From Candidatus Accumulibacter proximus (GTDB taxonomy: Bacteria; Pseudomonadota; Gammaproteobacteria; Burkholderiales; Rhodocyclaceae): a stretch of 64,000 bases of DNA. The stretch spans positions 62,001 to 126,000 of the forward strand of contig JADJMH010000009.1 in NCBI GenBank assembly GCA_016709675.1, written 5' to 3'. The notes beneath the pieces were generated by a model. The model was not told the DNA's origin, made no database searches, and saw nothing but the letters and a program-made list of their open reading frames with translations. The translations under genes were made by a program, and so were the position numbers. Of the stretch, positions 16,511-24,731 are shown one piece after another; the first letter of the stretch is position 1, and every line of letters starts with the position of its first letter.

Positions 16511-17767
16511 TTGATGGCTGACCGGCCTCGACACGCCCCAATCGACATGAGCAATGCATTCCCCGCTGCCCGCGCCAGCGAACAAAGCGCTGAACCCCGC
16601 AAGATGAAGAGCCTCTTCGAGCGCTACCTGAGCGTCTGGGTCGTTCTCTGCATCGTCGGCGGGATCCTGCTCGGCAAGATCGCACCCGAGATGGCACAAA
16701 CGCTCGACCGCATGGCGGTATACGTGGACGGCGCGCCGGTTGTGTCGATCCCGATCGCCGTCTGCCTCTTCTTCATGATGTACCCGATCATGGTCAAGAT
16801 TGACTTTGCCTCGGTGATCCAGGCAGGACGCAGTGGCAAGCCGGTGTTGCTGACGCTGTTCGTCAACTGGGCGGTGAAGCCCTTCACGATGTATGCCATC
16901 GCTTTCCTCTTCCTCGGCGTCGTGTTCCGGGCGCTGATCGGTGAGGAGGCTGTCGATCTGGTCAAGCTGCCCTTCGGCCTCGACCTGCCGCCGGGTGCGA
17001 CGCACGGGGCCGGCGTCGTCGTGCTGCATGAGGGCGTGAGAATGCTGGAAGTGCCGCTCTGGCGCAGCTATCTCGCCGGCTGCATCCTGCTTGGCGTCGC
17101 CCCGTGCACGGCGATGGTGCTGGTCTGGGGCTATCTGGCGCGCGGCAACGACGGACTGACGCTGGTCATGGTGGCGATCAACTCGCTCACCATGCTGCTG
17201 CTCTACGGCGTGCTTGGTGGCTTCCTGCTGGGCGTCGGTCGCCTGCCGGTGCCGTGGCAGGCGTTGCTGCTGTCGATCGGCATCTACGTCGCCTTGCCGC
17301 TGGTTGCCGGCTACCTGTCCCGCAAGTGGATCATCCGGGCGAAAGGCGAAACCTGGTTCAAGGAGCGCTTTCTGCACCTTCTGACCCCGATCACCATCGT
17401 CGCCCTGCTGATCACACTGGTGCTGCTGTTCTCCTTCAAGGGCGAGGTGATCGTCGCCAACCCGCTGACCATCGTCTGGATCGCGATCCCGCTGTTCCTG
17501 CAGACCGTGTTCATTTTTGCCCTCGGTTATGGTCTGGCGCGCTGGCTGCGGCTTGCCTACGCGGATGCGGCGCCAGCAGCGATGATCGGCGCATCGAATC
17601 ACTTCGAAGTCGCGATTGCCACGTCGGTGATGTTGTTCGGGTTGTCTTCCGGGGCGGCGCTGGCGACGGTCGTCGGCGTGCTGATTGAAGTGCCGGTGAT
17701 GCTGATGCTGGTGGAGGTCTGCAAGCGAACCGCACACTGGTTTCCAGCGGTGCCGGCAAGGAACTGA
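16511..17767 (+). CDS. acr3: ACR3-family arsenite efflux transporter
   Basis: A 418-aa membrane protein with about ten hydrophobic segments and hallmark ACR3 stretches: VCLFFMMYPIMVKIDF, GVAPCTAMVLVWGYLARGN (the conserved Cys used in arsenite transport) and IGASNHFEVAIATSVMLFG. It exports As(OH)3 using the proton motive force. An alternative start at 16547 (MSNAFPAARAS) would remove 12 residues; the family commonly begins near there. It is transcribed with arsR. With arsC broken nearby, arsenite must arise from another reductase or enter from outside (inference). Confidence 0.92.
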   Translation: MMADRPRHAPIDMSNAFPAARASEQSAEPRKMKSLFERYLSVWVVLCIVGGILLGKIAPEMAQTLDRMAVYVDGAPVVSIPIAVCLFFMMYPIMVKIDFASVIQAGRSGKPVLLTLFVNWAVKPFTMYAIAFLFLGVVFRALIGEEAVDLVKLPFGLDLPPGATHGAGVVVLHEGVRMLEVPLWRSYLAGCILLGVAPCTAMVLVWGYLARGNDGLTLVMVAINSLTMLLLYGVLGGFLLGVGRLPVPWQALLLSIGIYVALPLVAGYLSRKWIIRAKGETWFKERFLHLLTPITIVALLITLVLLFSFKGEVIVANPLTIVWIAIPLFLQTVFIFALGYGLARWLRLAYADAAPAAMIGASNHFEVAIATSVMLFGLSSGAALATVVGVLIEVPVMLMLVEVCKRTAHWFPAVPARN

Positions 17768-17892
17768 GCGGCGAACTTCGCGTCTTGCCGGCCGAGTGGC
17801 TTGGCAGCGAGTCCGGCAGACCGTAGACTGTTGGTGAATCGACGTTTGCCACCGGATACCATTTGGCACATTCGGCATCACCGGAATTCACC

Positions 17893-19190
17893 ATGACCCT
17901 CCGTTGCCTGGCGCTGCACAGGCTACTGCGCCTGCTGTGCTTGCTCGCGCTCGCTGCCATTGCCGCCATGGCAACCGCCGCCGAGCCGCCGATCTGGATC
18001 GACCACGACGCTGCCGGTGCCCGCCGGGTTCATCTCTACTTCTTCTGGACCCGTACCTGCCCGCACTGTCAGGCAGCCCGGCCATACGTTGACGCGCTGC
18101 CGGCGCGCCATGCCTGGCTGGTCGTCCGCAGCTACGACCTCACCGCCGATCAGGACGCTGCCGACCGCTATGTCGCGATTGCCGAGTCGCTGGGAGAGGA
18201 CGCGAGCAGCGTTCCGGCGTTCCTGTTCTGCGGCCGCATGGAGGTTGGTTTCGATCGGCCGGAAACCACCGGCAAGGCTCTGGAAGACGCCCTGCAGGCC
18301 TGCCATGAGGGCGCGACACCAGCCCATGGCGACCCCAGCCCCGGAGCGCAGCCGGCGCCCGGCATCGACCTGCCCGGGTTCGGCAGAATGACTCCTGACC
18401 AGTGGTCGCTACCGGTGTTCACCCTGGTCATCGCCGGCCTGGATGCCTTCAACCCCTGCGCCTTTTTCGTTCTCCTGTTTCTGCTCTCGTTGCTGGTCCA
18501 TGCCGGCAGCCGTGCGCGCATGCTGTTCATCGGCAGCGTCTTCCTCTTTTTCTCAGGCCTGATCTACTTCCTGTTCATGGCCGCCTGGCTCAACGTCTTC
18601 CGCTGGCTGGGCGAGATCGCTCTGGTCACCACCCTGGCTGGCGTGCTGGCGATCGTCATTGCGCTGATCAACATCAAGGATTACTTCTGGTTCAAGCAGG
18701 GGTTTCGCTGAGCATTCCCGATTCTGCCAAGCCCGGTCTCTATCAGCGAGTGCGCGGGTTGCTGCGAGCCGACAGCCTGCCGGCCCTGACGCTCGGGACC
18801 ATCGCCCTGGCGATCGCCGCCAATTCCTACGAGCTGCTATGTACGGCCGGATTCCCCATGATCTACACCCGGCTGCTGACCCTCTCCGACCTGCCGCCGT
18901 GGCAGCATTACGCCTATCTGGCGCTGTACAACGTCGTCTACGTCATTCCGCTGATCGTCATCACCTTGATTTTCACCTATACCCTCGGTTCGCGAAAACT
19001 GTCGGAAGTCGAGGGCCGATTGCTCAAACTGCTTTCGGGGACCATGATGCTGGCACTGGGCGTGCTGCTGGTCGTTGCCCCGGCGGCGCTCAACGACCTG
19101 CGCGTGGCGCTGGCCCTGCTGACCGGCTCGTTGGGTCTTGCCTGGCTGGTCCATCGGCTGACGGGGCCTGGGCGGGGGGCGAAAAAATGA
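17893..19190 (+). pseudogene. thioredoxin-fold membrane protein, one frame break at 18699-18702
   Basis: The N-terminal part (17893-18711) has a signal peptide, a thioredoxin-like domain with CPHC (FFWTRTCPHC) and two or more DsbD/CcdA-like membrane segments (DAFNPCAFFVLLFLLSLL). It ends early at FKQGFR. The protein clearly continues in the next frame from about 18703 to 19190 (VSLSIPDSAKPG...ANSYELLCTAGFPMIYTR, then three membrane segments). Adding one G to GGGG at 18699-18702 joins the parts into about 432 residues. CcdA-like membrane cysteines (NPCA, LLCTAG) suggest electron transfer from the cytoplasm to a periplasmic thiol domain. The break is likely a sequence error; if real, the protein is truncated. 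Confidence 0.75.
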
Positions 19191-19218
19191 CGGGCGACCG
19201 GCGCCGAGGGGGTTGGCG

Positions 19219-19536
19219 ATGCGAAGAGGAATGAACAGGGGAGTGATCGTCACGCTGCTGCTCGCGGTCGCTGCGGCCGCCCACGCCCGCGGGCCCGTGC
19301 GGGCCAGCGAGGGCAATACCCGCGGCTGGCAGTTGATGACGCCGGAGGAGCGGATCGAGCATCAAGCGAAAATTCGTGGCTTCACGACTTACGAGGCGTG
19401 CCGCAGCTACCAGGTCGGCCATCACCAGCTCATGGAAGAGCGGGCCAGGCAGCGCGGCATGGCGCTGCCGCAAGGACGGCGCGACATCTGCGGGCACCTG
19501 CGGCCGGTCGAGGACTCTCGCCAGCGCGCCGATTGA
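19219..19536 (+). CDS. small secreted protein of unknown function
   Basis: A 105-aa protein with an N-terminal signal peptide (VIVTLLLAVAAAAHA) followed by a basic, His- and Cys-containing mature part: LMTPEERIEHQAKIRGFTTYEAC, then HHQLMEERARQRGMALP and RRDIC. Similar short proteins occur in beta- and gammaproteobacteria next to redox genes, but I know no function. The ATG at 19219 is used, with GAGGGGG upstream; a second ATG at 19231 is possible. It lies between the thioredoxin-fold membrane gene and the ferric-reductase-like gene, in apparent operon. Confidence 0.7.
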   Translation: MRRGMNRGVIVTLLLAVAAAAHARGPVRASEGNTRGWQLMTPEERIEHQAKIRGFTTYEACRSYQVGHHQLMEERARQRGMALPQGRRDICGHLRPVEDSRQRAD

Positions 19537-19545
19537 TCACTGCCT

Positions 19546-20808
19546 ATGCCGATTCTATCCATCGTTCGCTGGTTGTCGATTCCGCTGCTCGTCCTCGCGG
19601 CGACGGCAGGCCCGGTCTACTGGGCGTTCCCGGAAGGGCTGTCGGCGGCGCGCAGTCTGGGCATTGTCCTCGGCTGGGCAGGCTGCGGCCTGCTGCTCGC
19701 CAGCCTGCTGCTGATGCTGCGCGAAACCTGGCTGTCCCGCTGGCTGGGGGGGCTGGAAAGGATGTACCAATGGCATCACCGGGTCGGCATGGTTGCTTAC
19801 GTCCTGCTGCTGGCGCATCCACTGGCGCTGGCAGCCGACGCCTGGCCCGATTCGCCCCTTCTGGCGTGGCAGACGCTTTCGCCCTTCAGCCTGGGTTGGG
19901 CCGTCCGGCTGGGCTGGCTTTCACTGCTGCTCCTGATGCTCGGACTGGCGGCGACTTTCGCGACGCGCCTTTCCTATCGGCTCTGGCGTTGGCTACATGT
20001 TTCGCTCGGGATCGGCGTCCTGCTCGGGCTATGGCACCTGCTGCAACTCGGCATCGAAGAACCGGTACTGCCGATCCTGGCGCTGGCCAGCCTTTTTCTT
20101 GGCTGGCGGCTGATCCGGGAGGATTCCGGACTGGCCGCCCGGCCGTACCTCGTGCAGATGGCCGCTCCGGTTGCCGACGGCACGGTTGAAATCTCCCTCA
20201 AGCCTTTGGCAGAGCCGATTGCCGCGGCGGCCGGGCAATTCGTTCTGGTCGCCTTCTTCGCCGGGCCGACGTTCCGGGGTTGCGGCGAGTTTCATCCTTT
20301 CACCGTCAGTTCGATGGGTGCCGACCGTACAATCCGGGTCGGTGTCAAGGCTCTGGGCGATTGCACCCGACGCATCCAGGCCATCGAGCCGGGTGTCCTG
20401 GCGCGGGTGCATGGCGCCTTCGGGACCTTCCTGGCCGATCGGCCAGCGGCCGCGCAACTGTGGCTGGCCGGCGGTATCGGCATCACGCCGTTCCTGGCGC
20501 TGCTGCGGGCGGGTCCGGTCAGCCAGCCGACCACCCTGGTCTATCTCTATCGCGCCGAGGGTGACGCTGCTTTCCTGCCGGAACTACGCGAGCTGGCCGA
20601 ACGCGATCCACAGCTGTCGCTGCAGGCTCTGGCCACCGGCAACGAACCGCCGAATCCGGACTCGTTCCTGCCCGCGCCAGGTCAGTTGGGCGACAGCGAG
20701 TGCTATCTGTGCGGGCCGCCCGGAATGGTTGCCACGCTCAGGCAGGCTCTGCGCACGCGGGGCATCACACCCCGTCATATCCACTTCGAGAATTTCGGGT
20801 TCCGCTGA
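19546..20808 (+). CDS. ferric-reductase-like transmembrane flavoprotein
   Basis: A 420-aa protein. Residues 1-185 carry about six membrane segments with histidines suited to haem binding (WHHRVGMVAYVLLLAHPLAL and LWRWLHVSLGIGVLLGLWHL). The C-terminal half is a ferredoxin-NADP reductase fold: HPFTVSS (FAD-binding motif), AGGIGITPFLALLR (NAD(P)-binding) and CYLCGPPGMVATL. Such proteins pass electrons from cytosolic NAD(P)H across the membrane via haem. It is followed without gap by a cytochrome b5-like gene, a likely electron acceptor, and lies in the same run as the thioredoxin-fold membrane gene. Physiological substrate unknown. Confidence 0.85.
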   Translation: MPILSIVRWLSIPLLVLAATAGPVYWAFPEGLSAARSLGIVLGWAGCGLLLASLLLMLRETWLSRWLGGLERMYQWHHRVGMVAYVLLLAHPLALAADAWPDSPLLAWQTLSPFSLGWAVRLGWLSLLLLMLGLAATFATRLSYRLWRWLHVSLGIGVLLGLWHLLQLGIEEPVLPILALASLFLGWRLIREDSGLAARPYLVQMAAPVADGTVEISLKPLAEPIAAAAGQFVLVAFFAGPTFRGCGEFHPFTVSSMGADRTIRVGVKALGDCTRRIQAIEPGVLARVHGAFGTFLADRPAAAQLWLAGGIGITPFLALLRAGPVSQPTTLVYLYRAEGDAAFLPELRELAERDPQLSLQALATGNEPPNPDSFLPAPGQLGDSECYLCGPPGMVATLRQALRTRGITPRHIHFENFGFR

Positions 20809-21179
20809 TGCGCCGACTGTATCTGTCCGCGACTGCCGTCTTCTGGCTATTGGTGATTGTTTACTGGGCCGGGAGCCGGTGGTGGCCAGCGGTTGACGAG
20901 CGCGCCGCGGTCATCACCGATCGGATGATTGCGCCGGCTGAACTGGCCAGGCATGCGCTTCCCGAGGACTGCTGGATGGCGATTCGCGGCAGCGTCCATG
21001 ATGTCAGCGCCTACCTGCCCGAGCACCCCTCTCGTCCGAGCGTCGTCCTGCCCTGGTGCGGCAGGGAGGCAACCGAGGCGTATGACACCAAGAACAAAGG
21101 CCGTCCGCATTCTGCGCAGGCGGACGAGTTGCTGGCCAGATACCGCATCGGCACGCTGCTTGTGGACAAGCCACGGTAA
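20808..21179 (+). CDS. membrane-anchored cytochrome b5-like protein
   Basis: A 123-aa protein: one N-terminal membrane segment (LSATAVFWLLVIVYWAGS), then a cytochrome b5-like domain (CWMAIRGSVHDVSAYLPEHP with a second histidine in GRPHSAQADELLARY). The canonical HPGG is altered to HPSR, so haem ligation by His in EHP and PHS is inference. The start ATG overlaps the upstream stop (TGATG), giving tight coupling to the ferric-reductase-like protein, its probable electron donor. Last gene of the plus-strand redox module; a 145-bp gap to prc has no clear terminator. Confidence 0.75.
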   Translation: MRRLYLSATAVFWLLVIVYWAGSRWWPAVDERAAVITDRMIAPAELARHALPEDCWMAIRGSVHDVSAYLPEHPSRPSVVLPWCGREATEAYDTKNKGRPHSAQADELLARYRIGTLLVDKPR

Positions 21180-21324
21180 GCAGGCGCTTTCTGGTGCCGA
21201 GCAACGTCAAGCCCCGGATCAAGCCCCGGAACGGATCAATTCCCCGGCAGTCAGGCCAGGCGACCGGTCAGCGCAGGAGCGATCGGGGGGCAACCAGGTC
21301 ACCCATGGGGCTGCCTCTATCGAC

Positions 21325-23475
21325 TCAGCGCCTCTGGGTTGCCATCGGGCTCCCTGCGGGCAGCACCTGCGACGCCAGCCGGGTGTCCGCCTTCAGCAGG
21401 CTGATCTCGTCGCTCAGGATATTGGCGCTTTCGGTCAGCAGCACGTCCCTGGCCTTTTTCTGCTCTTTTTCTTCAGCCAGATCGGCGCTCAGAGCACGTT
21501 CGTTGGCGAGCAGGCCGTCGTCCCGACGGAGTGCTTTCCGTTTGGCTGACTGGTCATTCCCGGCACGCAGTTTCTGCTTTGCCTCCTGCTTTTCGCGCTC
21601 GGCGCGACGTTCTGTTTCGTTGAGCGAGACCTCATTCTTCTTCCGCTGAAAGTTGGCTTCGGCGACATCTTCAACCAGGTATCGAAAGGCCGGGTCTCTT
21701 GCCGCCCGCGCTTCGTGCCGCGCACGCAAGGCGGGAACAAGTGTCGTCACCTGGCCGGCAGGGACAAAGTCGGCAGCCTTGATCTGCGTCGAGGGCAGTG
21801 CATTTCTCGCGCTCGACTCGCCGAACCGTTCCGGGTCGGTCGTGCTGGGGAAAGCGATGTCCGGGCTGACGCCGCGGAGCTGCGTCGTACCCCCACTGAC
21901 GCGGAAGAACTGGGCGATGGTCATTTTCAGCTCGCCCAATTGTGCTTTGTCTTCCCTGGCGACTTCGTTGAGGTCGACCACGGTCTGTACAGTACCCTTG
22001 CCATAACTCGCTTCGCCGATGACGAGGCCGCGACCGTAGTCCTGGATCGCCGCAGCGAAAATTTCCGACGCCGACGCCGAGCCTCGATTTATCAGCACAG
22101 CGAGCGGACCGGCCCAGGCGAGGCCGCTCTGCTGGTCGCGCTCGATCCGCACCTCGCCTTGCGCGTTGCGTTGCTGGACGACAGGCCCCTGATCGATGAA
22201 CAGGCCTGTCAGGTCGACCGCTTCGCCCAGCGAGCCACCGCCGTTGTTACGCAGATCGATCAGGACGCCCTCGACCTTCTCCTTTTTCAATTGGGCCAGC
22301 AGGCGCGAGACGTCACGGGTTGCACTCCTGTAGCTCGGGTCGCCTTTGCGGCGCGCGGCAAAATCCTCATAAAAGACCGGCAGTGAAATCACACCGATCC
22401 GGCGTGTTGTTGTACCGTCTCTGGCCTCGATCACCGACTTCCTGGCGGCTTGCGCTTCGACATTGATTTTTCTGCGGCCAAGGGAAATCAGCGTTGGCTT
22501 GCCGTCGGGTCCCGCATTGGCAGTGAGGACGGAGAGCACCACGGTGGTGTCTGGCTTGCCGCGAATCAGGCCAACGACGTCGTCAAGACGCCAGCCAAGC
22601 ACGTCCGTGATCGGCGCGTGGACCCCTTGCCCAACGCCGATGATCCTGTCGCCGACCTTGAGTTTTCCAGACAGGGCGGCCGGGCCGCCCGGCACCAGCT
22701 CGCGAATCGTTGTGTACTCGTCGCGTTCCTGCAGCACAGCGCCGATGCCGACCAGCGAAAGCCGCATCGAGATGTCGAAGTCTTCCGCCGCGCGCGGCCC
22801 AAGGTACTGGGTGTGCGGGTCCATGGCCGTCGAGTAGGCGTTCATGAAGATCTGGAAGACATCCTCGCTCTTGAGCCTGGCACTGCGCGTCTGGTAGCTC
22901 TCGTAGCGTTTGTCCAGCGTCGCGCGGATTGCAGCCTCGTCTTTCCCCGCCAGCTTCAGTCTAAGCCAGTCGCTCTTCACGCGTTTGCGCCACAGGTCCC
23001 GCATCTCGTCTTCGCTCTTTGCCCAGGACGCTTTGTCGCGGGAGTGGGAGTAGCTTTCCTTCAAAGTGAAGACAGGCGTCTGATTGACCAGCTCGCGGGC
23101 GTGGGCAACCCGCTCGGCAAGGCGCTGCCGCTGCAGATTGAACATGGCAAAGGGAATGCTCAGGTCCTGCTTGAGAATCGCGTCATCGAGCAGCGTGCGC
23201 GCACTGGCGAAGCGGTCGATGTCGGACTGGAGAAAAAACAGCTTGTCGCGATCCAGTGATTCGACGTAGTTGGCGAAGATCCTTTCCGACATTACGTCGT
23301 CAAGGGGCGCTGCCCGGTAGTGGTAACGCGTGAGGATCTGCGCGGACCACAGAGCCGATTGCGTTTGCTGCGGCAGCGGCATGAGCAGCGCCGACTCGGA
23401 ACTTCGTGATTCGAGTGCAGAACCCTGGGCAGCAATCAGCCAGGCATACAGAACCCACAGCATCTTCTTCGTCAT
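21325..23475 (-). CDS. prc: carboxy-terminal (tail-specific) protease Prc
   Basis: A 716-aa periplasmic S41 peptidase. It has a signal peptide (MLWVLYAWLIAAQGSAL), an N-terminal helical domain, a PDZ domain (MSLVGIGAVLQERDEYTTIRE, about residues 225-320), and the catalytic core with the Ser of RGSASASEIF and the Lys of ASYGKGTVQTV forming the Ser-Lys dyad. The C-terminal ~130 residues are charged and coiled-coil-like (DUF3340 type). Prc trims or degrades periplasmic proteins from the C-terminus and regulates murein hydrolases. Length matches proteobacterial Prc. It faces the redox module convergently. Confidence 0.92.
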   Translation of the reverse strand: MTKKMLWVLYAWLIAAQGSALESRSSESALLMPLPQQTQSALWSAQILTRYHYRAAPLDDVMSERIFANYVESLDRDKLFFLQSDIDRFASARTLLDDAILKQDLSIPFAMFNLQRQRLAERVAHARELVNQTPVFTLKESYSHSRDKASWAKSEDEMRDLWRKRVKSDWLRLKLAGKDEAAIRATLDKRYESYQTRSARLKSEDVFQIFMNAYSTAMDPHTQYLGPRAAEDFDISMRLSLVGIGAVLQERDEYTTIRELVPGGPAALSGKLKVGDRIIGVGQGVHAPITDVLGWRLDDVVGLIRGKPDTTVVLSVLTANAGPDGKPTLISLGRRKINVEAQAARKSVIEARDGTTTRRIGVISLPVFYEDFAARRKGDPSYRSATRDVSRLLAQLKKEKVEGVLIDLRNNGGGSLGEAVDLTGLFIDQGPVVQQRNAQGEVRIERDQQSGLAWAGPLAVLINRGSASASEIFAAAIQDYGRGLVIGEASYGKGTVQTVVDLNEVAREDKAQLGELKMTIAQFFRVSGGTTQLRGVSPDIAFPSTTDPERFGESSARNALPSTQIKAADFVPAGQVTTLVPALRARHEARAARDPAFRYLVEDVAEANFQRKKNEVSLNETERRAEREKQEAKQKLRAGNDQSAKRKALRRDDGLLANERALSADLAEEKEQKKARDVLLTESANILSDEISLLKADTRLASQVLPAGSPMATQRR

Positions 23476-23587
23476 TTACTCTCCGCAACTCTTGAGCGAG
23501 AAACGCCAGCGGGCGTCTTCTTCCACTTTTGTCGGCCCCCAACCGGGTGGAGTTGAGCCTCGTTGTCGCGGGACGTGCTGGCGATGG

Positions 23588-24094
23588 CTACTTCTTGTCC
23601 ATTTCCCGAGCGGCCCGGATCATGTCTGCATTGAGCACGGAAGTGTCCGTTCCATAGCAGCGGATCATCTCGATTTCCTCGACTTCCGGAGTTTCCTCGT
23701 CAGCCCCGGCAGTGCCAGAAGTGCGCGCGCCGTAGTGCTGGCCCCGCCAGCGCGCAATCAGCATTTCCTGTTCGCTCAGCCCCGTCTTCATGCCCTCCGG
23801 AACATCCGCACCCAGTTCGATCAGGGCTTTGACGACCTCGGTCCGGTTGCCTCGAATCGCCATCGAAAGAGGTGATGTGGGCAATGCATTGTCCGCGGCA
23901 TTGACTTTCGCCCCACGATGGACCAGCTCGCGAACGATGTCGGCGTAGCCCATGAAGCACGCCACGCCGAGCGGCAAGCCGGGGTCGCCACGACCGTCAA
24001 GGATCTCGACAGGCGCGCCCGCGTCAAGGACCGCCCGGACTTCCTGCAGACGGCCCGTTCGAATGGCTTTAAGCAGTTCAATGGCAGCGTTCAC
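23588..24094 (-). CDS. ankyrin repeat protein
   Basis: A 168-aa soluble protein made of about three ankyrin repeats: LLKAIRTGRLQEVRAVLDAGAPV, then GVACFMGYADIVRELVHRGAKVN, then LSMAIRGNRTEVVKALIELGADV. A non-repeat acidic tail of ~50 residues follows. No signal peptide, so probably a cytoplasmic protein-binding adaptor. The partner is unknown; neighbours prc and rraA do not indicate one. Confidence 0.8.
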   Translation of the reverse strand: MNAAIELLKAIRTGRLQEVRAVLDAGAPVEILDGRGDPGLPLGVACFMGYADIVRELVHRGAKVNAADNALPTSPLSMAIRGNRTEVVKALIELGADVPEGMKTGLSEQEMLIARWRGQHYGARTSGTAGADEETPEVEEIEMIRCYGTDTSVLNADMIRAAREMDKK

Positions 24095-24166
24095 AAATAA
24101 CCTCCGACATTTGAAAGTTCAACGCAGCGGGCGAAGTGTCTTCCCTTTCAGAGCGCCGGTCAATTG

Positions 24167-24661
24167 CTAGCTCAGGGCTTGGTCACTGACGATTACGCCA
24201 TCGCCGTCAACGTAGATCCACTCCCCGGGTCTGAACGTGACGCCGCCGAAACTGACCGCCAGGTTGCGGTCGCCAATGCCTCTCTTGATGCTCTTCAGCG
24301 GATGGGTATTGAGCGCTCGCAGGCCGAGGTCAATGTGGCTGATGTCTTCCGAATCGCGAATGCAGCCGTAAACGACGATTCCTTCCCAACCGTTCTTTTG
24401 CGCCAGGATGGCCAACTGGTCACCAACCAGCGCGCAGCGTAGGGACCCGCCGCCGTCGATCACCAGTACCTTGCCCTGGCCGTCTTCCGCGAGCGCTTCC
24501 CGCACCAGGGAGTTATCCTCAAATACCTTCAGGGTGACGATCTGACCGCTGAACGACGGGCGACCGCCGTAACGTTGAAACATCGGTGTGACGACGCGAA
24601 CGCGACCGTCCTGAGTTCTGGCCTCGTTGTTGTCGAGCAGGTCGGGGGTCTTGAAATTCAT
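24167..24661 (-). CDS. rraA: RraA-family protein (regulator of RNase E activity)
   Basis: A 164-aa protein with the RraA signature region: GQIVTLKVFEDNSLVREAL, then GKVLVIDGGGSLRCALVGDQLA, then GWEGIVVYGCIRDSEDI. RraA binds RNase E and inhibits mRNA decay; some homologues are class II aldolases for 4-hydroxy-4-methyl-2-oxoglutarate, which is hard to exclude by sequence. Length and the short N-terminus match RraA. Between clpA and an ankyrin protein on the minus strand. Confidence 0.88.
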   Translation of the reverse strand: MNFKTPDLLDNNEARTQDGRVRVVTPMFQRYGGRPSFSGQIVTLKVFEDNSLVREALAEDGQGKVLVIDGGGSLRCALVGDQLAILAQKNGWEGIVVYGCIRDSEDISHIDLGLRALNTHPLKSIKRGIGDRNLAVSFGGVTFRPGEWIYVDGDGVIVSDQALS

Positions 24662-24731
24662 TTGCTGGCCTTGCTTGTCCGTGTTGGCGAATGGCCATTT
24701 CGGGTGTCATGGCCATGGATGGTCGACGTGT

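Noticed and set aside
15977..17881. A 634-codon minus-strand frame rich in Gln, His and Arg
   Set aside because: Antisense to arsR and acr3; composition is typical of a shadow frame.
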